DNA from: JBBPZK01 sp965219175
GTDB lineage: Bacteria > Actinomycetota > Rubrobacteria > Rubrobacterales > Rubrobacteraceae
Direction of reading: 5' to 3'
DNA: 64,000 nt
Assembly (NCBI GenBank): GCA_965219175.1
Contig: CBDCNI010000001.1
Coordinates: 1-64,000 of the forward strand
Shown: one piece after another, positions 50,259-58,097 of the stretch
How positions within the stretch are numbered: the stretch's first letter is position 1
How the letters are laid out: each line of letters starts with the position of its first letter
Program-made: the position numbers and the translations under genes
The notes under the pieces: generated by a model
The model's database searches: none
Told to the model about the DNA's origin: nothing
The model's input: the letters and a program-made list of their open reading frames with translations, nothing else

Positions 50259-50948
50259 CTACCCTCGCTCTTCTATCGCTTTCTGGTACTCGGCGTAGAC
50301 GTTCTGGACGTCTTTCCAGACCAGTCGCTTGGTGTTTTGAAGGTCTTCGCCGCGCTGGCGCAGGATGTAGGCCGGGTGGAAGGTCGCCATCGTCCGGATG
50401 CCTTCTATCTCGTACCACTTGCCCCGGTCTTTGGTGATCTTGAAGTCCTTGTCTATGAACGTCTTGGCGGACGGACCACCGAGACAGAGGATGACCTCGG
50501 GCTTTACAGCGTCTATCTGCGCCTGGAGGTAGGGGTTGCACGTCTTGATCTCACTCGTCTTCGGCTGGCGGTTCCTCGTCCTGCCACCCTCCTCGACCGA
50601 GGCCCGGCACTTGACGATGTTCGTGATGTAGACCTGATCCCGCGTAAGCTCGACCGCCGCCAGGATGTCGTCCAGAAGCTTCCCGGCCCTCCCGACGAAC
50701 GGCAGCCCCGTCGCGTCTTCGTTCTCCCCCGGTCCCTCACCGATGAGCATCAGGGGTGAGTGCGGGTCTCCGGTGCCGAAAACGGTATTCGTCCTGCTCA
50801 GGGCCAGGTCGCAGCGGGTACAGACCGAAACCTGTCGGGCCAGCTCCGCGAGCCGCTCCTCCCTATTCTCGCCGCCCTCCGCCGCATCGAAAAGGTTGTC
50901 CACGAGGCTCCTCCATGGTTTGTAGCGTATTTGAACCCGAGCTTTCAT
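50259..50948 (-). CDS. udg: Uracil-DNA glycosylase, family 4
   Basis: A 229-residue iron-sulfur uracil-DNA glycosylase. Cysteines in VCTRCDL (about 40) begin the 4Fe-4S site; GEGPGENEDATGLPFVGRAG is motif A with the catalytic residues, and FHPAYILR is motif B. YITNIVKCRAS completes the family pattern. It removes uracil from DNA arising by cytosine deamination. The ATG is preceded by a leftward promoter region; no operon partner is adjacent. Confidence 0.9.
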   Translation of the reverse strand: MKARVQIRYKPWRSLVDNLFDAAEGGENREERLAELARQVSVCTRCDLALSRTNTVFGTGDPHSPLMLIGEGPGENEDATGLPFVGRAGKLLDDILAAVELTRDQVYITNIVKCRASVEEGGRTRNRQPKTSEIKTCNPYLQAQIDAVKPEVILCLGGPSAKTFIDKDFKITKDRGKWYEIEGIRTMATFHPAYILRQRGEDLQNTKRLVWKDVQNVYAEYQKAIEERG

Positions 50949-51004
50949 GCTATTCTACACTGCTAATAAAGTATTCCTAAACGGCTGGGAGACTGTAGGG
51001 GCGA

Positions 51005-51736
51005 ATGAGCATCATAGAGTTTCACGGGGTCGACAAGTGGTTCGGTGACTTCCAGGTTTTGGAGGGCATCGAGTTCACCGTGGACGAAGGCGAGGTCGTC
51101 GTCGTGATCGGACCATCCGGCTCCGGCAAGAGCACCCTGCTCCGGTGCATAAACGCCCTCGAAAGCGTCAACAGCGGAGAGTTGATCGTGGACGGAATGC
51201 AGGTCCGGGACGGGAACTTCGACCTCAACAGCTTGCGGAGTGAGATCGGCTTCGTCTTCCAACAGTTCAACCTCTACCCGCACATGACGGTCGCCCAGAA
51301 CGTCACGCTCGCCCCGTCAAAGGTCAGGAAAGTCTCGAAGAAAGAAGCCGACGAACGTTGCTCGCGCCTGCTGGAGCGGGTCGGCATCTCCGAACAGGCG
51401 AACAAGTACCCGGAAAGTCTTTCGGGTGGGCAGCAGCAGCGGGTGGCGATAGCGCGAGGGCTCGCGATGGAGCCGAAGATAATGCTCTTCGACGAACCGA
51501 CCTCGGCGCTAGACCCGGAGATGATAAACGAGGTCCTCGAAGCGATGGCGGACCTGGCGAGCGGCGGCATGACGATGGTCGTCGTCACCCACGAGATGGG
51601 CTTCGCCCGCCGCGTCGCCGACAGGGTCGTCTTCATGGACGAGGGCCGCATAGTGGAAGTCGGCACCCCGGAACACTTCTTCGAGAACCCCCAAAACGAG
51701 CGAACCAAAAGGTTCCTCGCCAGGATCCTCCATTAG
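51005..51736 (+). CDS. glnQ: Amino acid ABC transporter ATP-binding protein (GlnQ type)
   Basis: A 243-residue ABC ATPase with Walker A GPSGSGKST, the Q-loop in FVFQQFNLYPHMTV, signature LSGGQQQR and Walker B IMLFDEPTSALDPE, then the H-loop THEMGFA. GlnQ/HisP-type subunits serve polar amino acid importers. It is the first gene of a cluster with a substrate-binding lipoprotein and a permease. ATG at 51005 follows GTAGGGGCGA. It should drive uptake together with the products of 51868 and 52713. Confidence 0.92.
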   Translation: MSIIEFHGVDKWFGDFQVLEGIEFTVDEGEVVVVIGPSGSGKSTLLRCINALESVNSGELIVDGMQVRDGNFDLNSLRSEIGFVFQQFNLYPHMTVAQNVTLAPSKVRKVSKKEADERCSRLLERVGISEQANKYPESLSGGQQQRVAIARGLAMEPKIMLFDEPTSALDPEMINEVLEAMADLASGGMTMVVVTHEMGFARRVADRVVFMDEGRIVEVGTPEHFFENPQNERTKRFLARILH

Positions 51737-51753
51737 CAAACCGACAGCGTAGT

Positions 51754-51770
51754 CGCCCTATTTTTGGGCG
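51754..51770 (+). terminator. Hairpin 1 in glnQ-binding protein gap
   Basis: CGCCC-TATTTTT-GGGCG, a five-base stem with a T-rich loop, 17 bases after the ATPase stop. It could weaken read-through or protect mRNA ends. A second hairpin with the same stem lies 46 bases downstream. Confidence 0.35.
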
Positions 51771-51816
51771 CAAACTTGCATTTACAACCCGCTTTGTTGT
51801 TAACTACGCGCACTCT

Positions 51817-51831
51817 CGCCCGATTGGGGCG
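51817..51831 (+). repeat. Hairpin 2 with the same stem sequence
   Basis: CGCCC-GATTG-GGGCG repeats the stem of hairpin 1 and lies 36 bases before the binding-protein start. Paired hairpins in this gap might set the ratio of ATPase to binding protein. Confidence 0.3.
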
Positions 51832-51867
51832 GACATAAACATACAATTCCTCGAAAGGACACAATAG

Positions 51868-52698
51868 GTGAGAAAGCTCGGGACCTTCGTCTCCACCCTG
51901 ATCGTATTCGCGCTCGCGCTGGCACTCGTGGCCGGATGCGGCTCCAGTGGCAGCAGCAGTAACGGCGGAGGTGGAGGCAGCGGGGGAAATACCGGCGGTG
52001 GCGGCGCGGGAGGCAAGCAGGTCAAGGTCGCCTCGGACATCGCCTACCAGCCCTTCGAGTTCACCAAGAACGGCAAGACCGTAGGTTTCGACATAGACCT
52101 GATGCGTGAGATCGGCAAGCGGGCGGGCTTCGAGCCGCAGTTTGAGAACGTCAAGTTCGACGGGATCATCCAGGGCATCGGCTCCGGCCTCTACGATACC
52201 GCGATCTCTTCGATAACCATAACACCCGAGCGCGAAAAACAGATCGACTTCTCAAAGCCCTACTTCAACGCCGACCAGTCGCTCCTGGTGCAAAAGGGCT
52301 CGAAGATAAAGTCTACTGGCGATCTCTCCGGCGCGACCGTCGGGGTCCAGCTCGGCACCACCGGCGCCTCGGAGGCGGACAAGCTCAAGAAAAACGGTAA
52401 GATCAGCCAGGTCAGGACCTTCGACACCATCACGGATGCTTTCGCCGCCCTCGAAAACGGCCAGATCGACGCGATCATCAACGACTTCCCGGTCTCCGCT
52501 TACCGGGCCAAGACGAGCAACGGTTCGCTCGTAATCGTCCAGACCATCCCGACCGGAGAGCAGTACGGTATAGCCTTCCCCAAGGACAGCAACCTCCTCA
52601 AACCGGCCAACGAAGCCTTAGCCGAGATAAAGAAAGACGGCACCTACGCCAAACTTTACGAGAAGTGGTTCGGCCAGAAACCGAAGAACATACCCTAG
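51868..52698 (+). CDS. Amino acid ABC transporter substrate-binding lipoprotein
   Basis: A 276-residue solute-binding protein. The signal ends in a lipobox (LALVAGC) and is followed by a Gly/Ser low-complexity linker, then a two-domain fold: VASDIAYQPFEFTKNGKTVGFDIDLMREI and DTAISSITITPEREKQIDFSKPYF, both typical of the family 3 (HisJ/GlnH) cluster. Arginine or another basic amino acid is the likely ligand by resemblance. GTG at 51868 follows GAAAGGA. It is encoded between the ATPase and the permease genes. Confidence 0.88.
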   Translation: MRKLGTFVSTLIVFALALALVAGCGSSGSSSNGGGGGSGGNTGGGGAGGKQVKVASDIAYQPFEFTKNGKTVGFDIDLMREIGKRAGFEPQFENVKFDGIIQGIGSGLYDTAISSITITPEREKQIDFSKPYFNADQSLLVQKGSKIKSTGDLSGATVGVQLGTTGASEADKLKKNGKISQVRTFDTITDAFAALENGQIDAIINDFPVSAYRAKTSNGSLVIVQTIPTGEQYGIAFPKDSNLLKPANEALAEIKKDGTYAKLYEKWFGQKPKNIP

Positions 52699-52712
52699 CC
52701 GGGAGAGATTAG

Positions 52713-53438
52713 ATGCCCTTCTCCTGGCCGCCGGTACAGTTCGACCCGAGCAGGTTCAGCCCTGAGCAGATCCGGAGCAACTACTTCGACTTCGGAGTAG
52801 TTTTCCAGAACTGGGACGCGATCTTGCAGGGAATCCTGGTAACTATTGCGCTGGCGTTTTTGGCAGAAATTATCGGGATAACCCTCGGGCTCGCGTTGTC
52901 GCTATTGAAGATAGCCCGCTCGAAGGTACTGAGTTGGCCCGCCCAACTCTACATTGATATCTTTCGCGGGACGCCGCTCCTGGTCCAGATCATCATCATC
53001 TACTACACGACACCGCTCATCGGCGTCCGCTTCAACAGCCTGTTCTTTGCGGGGCTCGTAGCGCTGGCGCTGAACAGCGCTGCCTACGTCGCGGAGATCT
53101 TCCGAGCCGGTATTCAGAGCATAGACAAGGGACAGATGGAAGCGGGACGGGCCTCCGGACTCAACTACGGCCAGACGATGCGTCACATAATCGTGCCGCA
53201 AGCTTTCAGGCGCGTTATCCCGCCACTAACCAACGAGTTCGTCACGCTCGTCAAGGATACTTCGCTTGTCTCGGTGATCGGGCTGGCAGAACTTCTGCGG
53301 GCGGCGCGGGTTATACAGTCTCAGACGTTCAACGGGACGCCGCTCATCGGGGCGGCGCTCATTTACCTGGCGATCTGCCTGCCCCTGATCTACCTGGCGA
53401 ACGCCCTCGAACGCCGCCTGAACCGCAAGACGGCCTGA
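52713..53438 (+). CDS. Amino acid ABC transporter permease
   Basis: A 241-residue permease of the HisM/HisQ/GlnP type with five to six helices. The EAA loop is GQMEAGRASGLNYGQTMRHIIVPQAFRRVIPPL; DIFRGTPLLVQIIIIYY in the first third is the RGTPLLVQ family signature, and NSAAYVAEIFRAGIQSI follows. Presumably it functions as a homodimer with the upstream ATPase and binding protein. ATG at 52713 follows GGGAGAG. The gene is convergent with the MEDS gene. Confidence 0.9.
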   Translation: MPFSWPPVQFDPSRFSPEQIRSNYFDFGVVFQNWDAILQGILVTIALAFLAEIIGITLGLALSLLKIARSKVLSWPAQLYIDIFRGTPLLVQIIIIYYTTPLIGVRFNSLFFAGLVALALNSAAYVAEIFRAGIQSIDKGQMEAGRASGLNYGQTMRHIIVPQAFRRVIPPLTNEFVTLVKDTSLVSVIGLAELLRAARVIQSQTFNGTPLIGAALIYLAICLPLIYLANALERRLNRKTA

Positions 53439-53444
53439 GAGACT

Positions 53445-54038
53445 CTATCCGGCGTACTTGTCGTTGGTGTGGATGCGTCCGCCGACGAGGGTCAGCGGGT
53501 GTCGCTCCATTATGTCGATCGTGTCTTCGGGGTCAAGCTTGCTCAGTTGATATTGGCAGATGGCGATCAGGGGTACGCCGGGCGAGTTGACGACCTCGTC
53601 GGCCAACGCCTCGAACTCCAGCACGCGGTCCTCTCCGGGTACGTCGTGGGAGATCCAGGGTACGTCAGCCGAGAGCCGGAGCCCCGCATACCCGGCCTCG
53701 ATGGTCGCCTCGAACGTGCTCTTTATGGCGTCTACCAGGTGCTGCGGGTCGAACTCGGCGCCGTCTTTCAAGAACGGCTCCCTATCCATCATGAACAGGA
53801 GATGACCTTCTTTCTCAGCGCTTTCTACGTCCGTGCCGGCTTCTTTCAGCGTGCTACGCACGGCCGACGCCGATTCCTCGGGGGCTATGTAGACGCAACG
53901 CTCGTTCTGCCGGAGGCCGACCTTGAAGGCTTCGGCCAGGGCGCCGAGAACGCTGGTCGGGTTCTCGTGCATCGCGCAGACGTGGGCGCCGACGCTTACG
54001 CGCTGGCCCTCGTCGGTAAATAGCAGCGGCTCACTCAT
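53445..54038 (-). CDS. MEDS (MEthanogen/methylotroph, DcmR Sensory) domain protein
   Basis: A 197-residue single-domain protein. HVCAMHENPTSVLGALAEAFKVGLRQNERCVYIAPEE is the MEDS core; the C-terminal strand LIAICQYQLSKLDPED closes the domain. MEDS domains in DcmR-type regulators sense hydrocarbon derivatives or other ligands. Here there is no attached effector; the gene is translated in overlap (8 bases) with the preceding HD-GYP gene, so the two proteins probably work together. ATG at 54038 lies inside the end of that gene. Confidence 0.82.
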   Translation of the reverse strand: MSEPLLFTDEGQRVSVGAHVCAMHENPTSVLGALAEAFKVGLRQNERCVYIAPEESASAVRSTLKEAGTDVESAEKEGHLLFMMDREPFLKDGAEFDPQHLVDAIKSTFEATIEAGYAGLRLSADVPWISHDVPGEDRVLEFEALADEVVNSPGVPLIAICQYQLSKLDPEDTIDIMERHPLTLVGGRIHTNDKYAG

Positions 54039-55428
54039 TCCGTTCCCTCTTCTCTTTTAAAACTTTTCGTAGCGCTTCGACTACCTCCGGATCGAACTGG
54101 CTACCGGAGCCGGCGGCGAGTTCTTCCAGGGCTTCTTCCTCACTCATCGCCTCGCGGTACGGGCGGTCGTTGGTCATCGCGTCGTAGGAGTCGACAACAG
54201 AGATTATGCGGGCCTCCACGGGTATCTCACGGCCGGACGCCCCGAGCGGGTAACCGCCGCCATCGTAACGCTCGTGATGGTTCAACACGGCGTCCGAGAC
54301 GCGCTCGAAGCCGGAAATCCGGGACAAAATATCCACGCCCATCTGCGGGTGGAGGCGCATCGTCGCCCACTCGTGCTCGTCGAGTTTGCCCGGTTTGTTC
54401 AGGATAGCGTCAGGGATGCCGATCTTGCCAACGTCGTGCAGAATGGCGGCGTATTCGGTCGTCTGGACTGTATCGGGGTCGAGCCCTAACGCCCCGGCAA
54501 CCTCTCCAGTGAGGTTCTGGGCGCGCAGGATGTGCTCCCCGGTGGTCCCATCGCGGGATTCGAGGGCGGCGGCCAGGGACGCGATGGCGTCGCGCGTGGT
54601 CGTTTCCAGGGATGCGTACAGCCGGCTCCGTTCCTCAGCGCGGGCGAGTTGGCGGGCGACGAGTTTTAGCGAGACGCCCTCGTTTTCGGTATAGGGACGC
54701 TCCTTGCGGACGACGAAGAGGGATCCAGCGGACCTTCCCACCGGGACTCCCAGGGCGTGGAAGCGGCCGACGCGGCCGATCCAGGGCTTGCGGGCCGGCG
54801 TCTCTACCTGCTCCAGCTCCCGGACGCTCTCCCCGATCTCTCCGATGCTCACGACACCGCCGTCTTCGAGGAAGACGATTCCACCCGTCGCCTCAAGAAG
54901 CTCCAGCGTCAGAACGAGCACGGTCTTGTGCAACTGATCCTCGTCCAAAATGGTACCGAGCGCCTCGGAGGCGAGCTGAACCAGGCTCCCGTGCGCAGCC
55001 CGGACGGAGGCGACCTCCCGCGCGTGAGCGGCGTCCACGGCCAGCGCGCAAGAAGTCGCCGCCGCCCGCAAACCATCGGCCTGCTCCTCCGTGAGCGGCT
55101 CTCCCCCATCCGAGTTCGCGCTCGCACCAGCGCTCGCGAAGAGTTCGCCCACCCGGACTTTCCCCCTCATCACTGGAAACTTCTCAGAACCGTCGCGACT
55201 CTGCTCACCTATCTCTACCGAGATGCGACGCTTCTCCGAAAGCTCAACCGACAGACCAACGCAACGGAGACCGAGGACCTCTGCGACCCCTGAAACCATC
55301 TCCTCCAGTTTGCTCTCCAGATGCTCCGGCTCCGCGCAAACTTCCTCGCCGAACCGGCTGATAAGACCGAGCAGCCCTGAACCAGTTTTCTCGGTGGTGT
55401 GATCGCGTGTGTGCTCCGACTGCTTCAT
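54031..55428 (-). CDS. HD-GYP phosphodiesterase with GAF-like sensory region
   Basis: A 465-residue signalling protein. The first 270 residues form two GAF-like domains. The C-terminal HD-GYP domain (about 280-445) shows the metal ligands HDVGKIGIPD and HHERYDGGGYP, plus SVVDSYDAMTNDRPYRE. HD-GYP enzymes hydrolyse cyclic di-GMP, lowering its level. The overlap with the MEDS gene suggests a sensor-effector pair. It is the first gene of the pair; ATG at 55428 has no clear strong ribosome site. Confidence 0.88.
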   Translation of the reverse strand: MKQSEHTRDHTTEKTGSGLLGLISRFGEEVCAEPEHLESKLEEMVSGVAEVLGLRCVGLSVELSEKRRISVEIGEQSRDGSEKFPVMRGKVRVGELFASAGASANSDGGEPLTEEQADGLRAAATSCALAVDAAHAREVASVRAAHGSLVQLASEALGTILDEDQLHKTVLVLTLELLEATGGIVFLEDGGVVSIGEIGESVRELEQVETPARKPWIGRVGRFHALGVPVGRSAGSLFVVRKERPYTENEGVSLKLVARQLARAEERSRLYASLETTTRDAIASLAAALESRDGTTGEHILRAQNLTGEVAGALGLDPDTVQTTEYAAILHDVGKIGIPDAILNKPGKLDEHEWATMRLHPQMGVDILSRISGFERVSDAVLNHHERYDGGGYPLGASGREIPVEARIISVVDSYDAMTNDRPYREAMSEEEALEELAAGSGSQFDPEVVEALRKVLKEKRERNE

Positions 55429-55480
55429 GGACTGGTTATCGTCCGTCCGGGTCGGAAGCTTTAACCGCTTTCAGGCTCCC

Positions 55481-55936
55481 TTACGACTCTTGTTCTCCGG
55501 TTTGCTCTTCCGGCTCTTCTCCTTCTTCCGTTTCTTCCTCGACTTCCACCACCGGTGTACCCAGAGAGCCGCCCTGGCTTTGTATAAAGCGGCGTTCGGA
55601 GGCGTATGACTGGACCATCATGGCGAGTTCCAGCTTGTCGCGCTCGACCGGGAGGTTTCCGGCCTCCTCTTGTTTCAGCAGTTCTCCGCCGCTCACGCCC
55701 AGGGAGCTCTCGAGCTCACCTATGCGGCGGCGCATCTTGAGCCGTCCTCCGGGCGTGAGACGCAGGTAGACTTGTTCGCTCGGTCCTTCCATCGGATATA
55801 CCCAGGCGTTCCTGAGCCAGGTCTGCAGGATCTCATTCCGAAGATCTTCTTTGTTCTTTAGCTCCACGGCTTTTACACACTCCCTATCTTCGCTCTTCGT
55901 CTCCCTAATGTACCCGCTCTCCATCCGAAACTCCAA
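55481..55936 (-). CDS. Hypothetical protein with acidic tail
   Basis: A protein of up to 151 residues. The middle part (about 25-75) has LRNEILQTWLRNAWVYPMEGPSEQVYLRLTPGGRLKMRRR and resembles a small winged-helix fold; the C-terminal 25 residues are almost all Glu. No family is recognised. The start is uncertain: ATG at 55936 or 55924, or GTG at 55867 which follows GGGAG at 12 bases. It is probably transcribed with the downstream HD-GYP gene. Confidence 0.5.
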   Translation of the reverse strand: MEFRMESGYIRETKSEDRECVKAVELKNKEDLRNEILQTWLRNAWVYPMEGPSEQVYLRLTPGGRLKMRRRIGELESSLGVSGGELLKQEEAGNLPVERDKLELAMMVQSYASERRFIQSQGGSLGTPVVEVEEETEEGEEPEEQTGEQES

Positions 55937-55966
55937 CGGCGTCCCGCGCGTACACTTAGAGACACT

Positions 55967-56479
55967 GTGGATTATTCATCTCCAACAAACCACTGGAACA
56001 CCCTTCGGGAGAGCCTCGCGGGCTCCTTCACGGCAAGCGTGCGCGGTCTCTTCGCGGGTAGCTTCGTACTGCTGCGCGCCGGGGACGAGGAATTCGGCCG
56101 CCTCGACCTGAACGGCACTGCCGGCGCGGACCTGAACGCCGGAGAGATAGAGACCGAGATCAGGCAGACCCCAGAACACGGATACCGGATGACTTCCGGA
56201 GGCTCGGAGATACTCACCGCGAAACGAGAGGGAGGTTCCGCCGACAGGCTCGAAATCTATTGCGGCGGCAAAGTCTACAAAGCGCGCACGAGTTTTCTAC
56301 GCAACTACGCCACGGCCGATTCCGGCGGCGCTAATTTGGCGCGAATCAGCGGCAGCTTATCGGGGCGAAGGTACGAGGTCTCCTTCGAGCAGGAGGATGA
56401 ACGGACGCTGGCGGTCGCGTTCTTTCTCCTGTACCACACCGCAGCTTATCGGAGACGGGCGTATCTGGCGTCGCGTTAG
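55967..56479 (+). CDS. Hypothetical protein
   Basis: A 170-residue beta-rich protein with no signal peptide. It carries FVLLRAGDEEFGRLDLNG, SADRLEIYCGGKVYKAR and YEVSFEQEDERTLAVAFFLLYHTAAYRRRA, a pattern seen in actinobacterial tubby-like/phospholipid-scramblase-like proteins, but the match is loose. The start is GTG at 55967, preceded by TACACT at 55951-55956, so the transcript may be nearly leaderless. It is divergent from the acidic-tail gene. Confidence 0.55.
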   Translation: MDYSSPTNHWNTLRESLAGSFTASVRGLFAGSFVLLRAGDEEFGRLDLNGTAGADLNAGEIETEIRQTPEHGYRMTSGGSEILTAKREGGSADRLEIYCGGKVYKARTSFLRNYATADSGGANLARISGSLSGRRYEVSFEQEDERTLAVAFFLLYHTAAYRRRAYLASR

Positions 56480-56519
56480 ATCCAATACGGAAAAGAGGAG
56501 AGTGTTCGGAAAGACCGGC

Positions 56520-57878
56520 TTAGAGTTTCGGCTGGTAGAGAAGCTTGGGCGTCGCGTAGACTGTGATGGTGGATCCAGGCGGCGCGACGGTACCTATGGC
56601 GGGGCTGGTCCTCCAGGTTACGCCCCGGTTGGCGTAGCCGCTCCTTTGAGTGTGGACGACCCTCACCTGGAAACCGCGGTTAGCGAGAATTTCCCTCGCC
56701 GAATAGTCGAAGTAAGTCCTGACGTTCGGCACCCGTACGTAGCCCGTCTTGTCTACACTCGGAGTCGCGGCCGGGCTCGACGCATCCCCGCCGGATAGGG
56801 CAGCGAACACTTGTTGAGAAGTCTGAGCGGCTTGGGGGACCTGGGGAGCGGCGGGCGCTTTTCCTTCGAGGACCACGTTTACACCTTTTAGGGGCTTCTG
56901 TGTGGCAGAGGCGGAAGACGCGGCTTCTCCGGAGCCGGGAGTGTACCCGAGACCGGCCGCCACCGAGACGCCGCCGACGAGCAACACGAGGAGCGCCAGC
57001 GTCGCGGCGACCAGGCGACCGTGACCGGCCAGCAGGCTCCCGGCCCGTGCCGGACTCCGTTTAGCTCCCGACCGGAGGTCTTCGAGCATGGCTCCGGCCG
57101 AGGGGTAGCGGTCTTCCGGGTCTTTGGCGAGGGCTTTCAGGATTACGGCTTCCATGTGCGGTGAGATGCGCTGGTTCAGCTCTCGCGGGGGCCTGGGGTC
57201 TTCGCGGAGTTGCCGGCGCGTCAGGCTCTTTAGGTCTCCGACGAACGGCGGCTCTCCCGTCAGGCAGTTGTAGAGGAGGATGCCCACCGAGTAAATATCG
57301 CTCCGTTGGGTCGTTTGCTTGCCCGTTAGCTGCTCCGGCGACATATACCGGGCGCTGCCGATGATCTCCCCCGGTTCGCCCGCCCTCTCATCCTCGACGA
57401 TACGCGCGATGCCGAAGTCGGCCACTTTCACGGTCCCGTCTTCGTCTATGAGTATGTTAGAGGGCTTGATGTCCCGATGTATGACACCCCTGCGATGGGC
57501 GTAGGAGAGAGCGCCGAGAAGTTGGGCCGCCACATCCCGCGTGAAAGACTCACCCAACCGCCGCCCCCCTTCCAGCAGCTTCCCGATGTCGTCGCCAGGG
57601 ACGCACTCGGCTACTATGAAAGGCGTCCGTTCGTCCTGGGAGATGTCGTAGACCCTGACGATATTCTCGTGGTCCAGGTAGGCCATCGCCCGCGCCTCCT
57701 GCTCGAAGCGACGCTGGAAGGTCGGGTTGTCGGCGAACTGGTTGCGGAGTGTTTTCAAGGCGACGGTACGCCCCAAGACCTCGTCCTCCGCCCGGTAGAC
57801 GACGGCCATCCCGCCCCTACCTAGCGTTCCCTGGATCCTGTATCGTCCTCCGAGGACGGTCTTTACCGAAACGTCCAG
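56520..57878 (-). CDS. PASTA-domain serine/threonine protein kinase; start probably CTG
   Basis: A Ser/Thr kinase of about 452 residues. The kinase domain has the Gly-rich loop LGRGGMAVVY, the lysine in VALKTLR, the catalytic HRDIKPSN and the DFG motif ADFGIARI. A transmembrane helix (TLALLVLLVGGVSVAAG) follows a basic juxtamembrane segment, and the C-terminal 65 residues form one exported PASTA domain (RVPNV to VYATPK). PknB-like kinases of this kind sense cell-wall fragments. The only standard start, TTG at 57920, overlaps the -10 of a good promoter, so the start is placed at CTG 57878, ten bases after GGGAGG. Confidence 0.87.
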   Translation of the reverse strand: MDVSVKTVLGGRYRIQGTLGRGGMAVVYRAEDEVLGRTVALKTLRNQFADNPTFQRRFEQEARAMAYLDHENIVRVYDISQDERTPFIVAECVPGDDIGKLLEGGRRLGESFTRDVAAQLLGALSYAHRRGVIHRDIKPSNILIDEDGTVKVADFGIARIVEDERAGEPGEIIGSARYMSPEQLTGKQTTQRSDIYSVGILLYNCLTGEPPFVGDLKSLTRRQLREDPRPPRELNQRISPHMEAVILKALAKDPEDRYPSAGAMLEDLRSGAKRSPARAGSLLAGHGRLVAATLALLVLLVGGVSVAAGLGYTPGSGEAASSASATQKPLKGVNVVLEGKAPAAPQVPQAAQTSQQVFAALSGGDASSPAATPSVDKTGYVRVPNVRTYFDYSAREILANRGFQVRVVHTQRSGYANRGVTWRTSPAIGTVAPPGSTITVYATPKLLYQPKL

Positions 57879-57919
57879 TGTCTTGATGCCTCCCGCAGTA
57901 TTCTCCCTGAACTGCAACA

Positions 57920-57948
57920 ATTATATATATCTCGCACCCGATGGTCAC
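57920..57948 (-). promoter_or_regulatory. Promoter of the PASTA kinase gene
   Basis: Reading leftward, GTGACC (57948-57943) is followed after exactly 17 bases by a perfect TATAAT (57925-57920). Transcription should begin near A at 57913, leaving a short leader with GGGAGG at 57894-57889. The TTG at 57920 would be upstream of the transcript and cannot be the start. Confidence 0.6.
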
Positions 57949-58097
57949 GTCTTTGGCCGGTTCACTCTCCCGGCACCCAACATAACGCAGGATAACAAGA
58001 TTTGTCCCAACATCTAGGGGTAGCATGATGGCCTGTAGAGTAGTACATAATAGGCTTATTCCAGCGTCGGGCGTCAACGGAGCGAAAAAGGGGAGAT

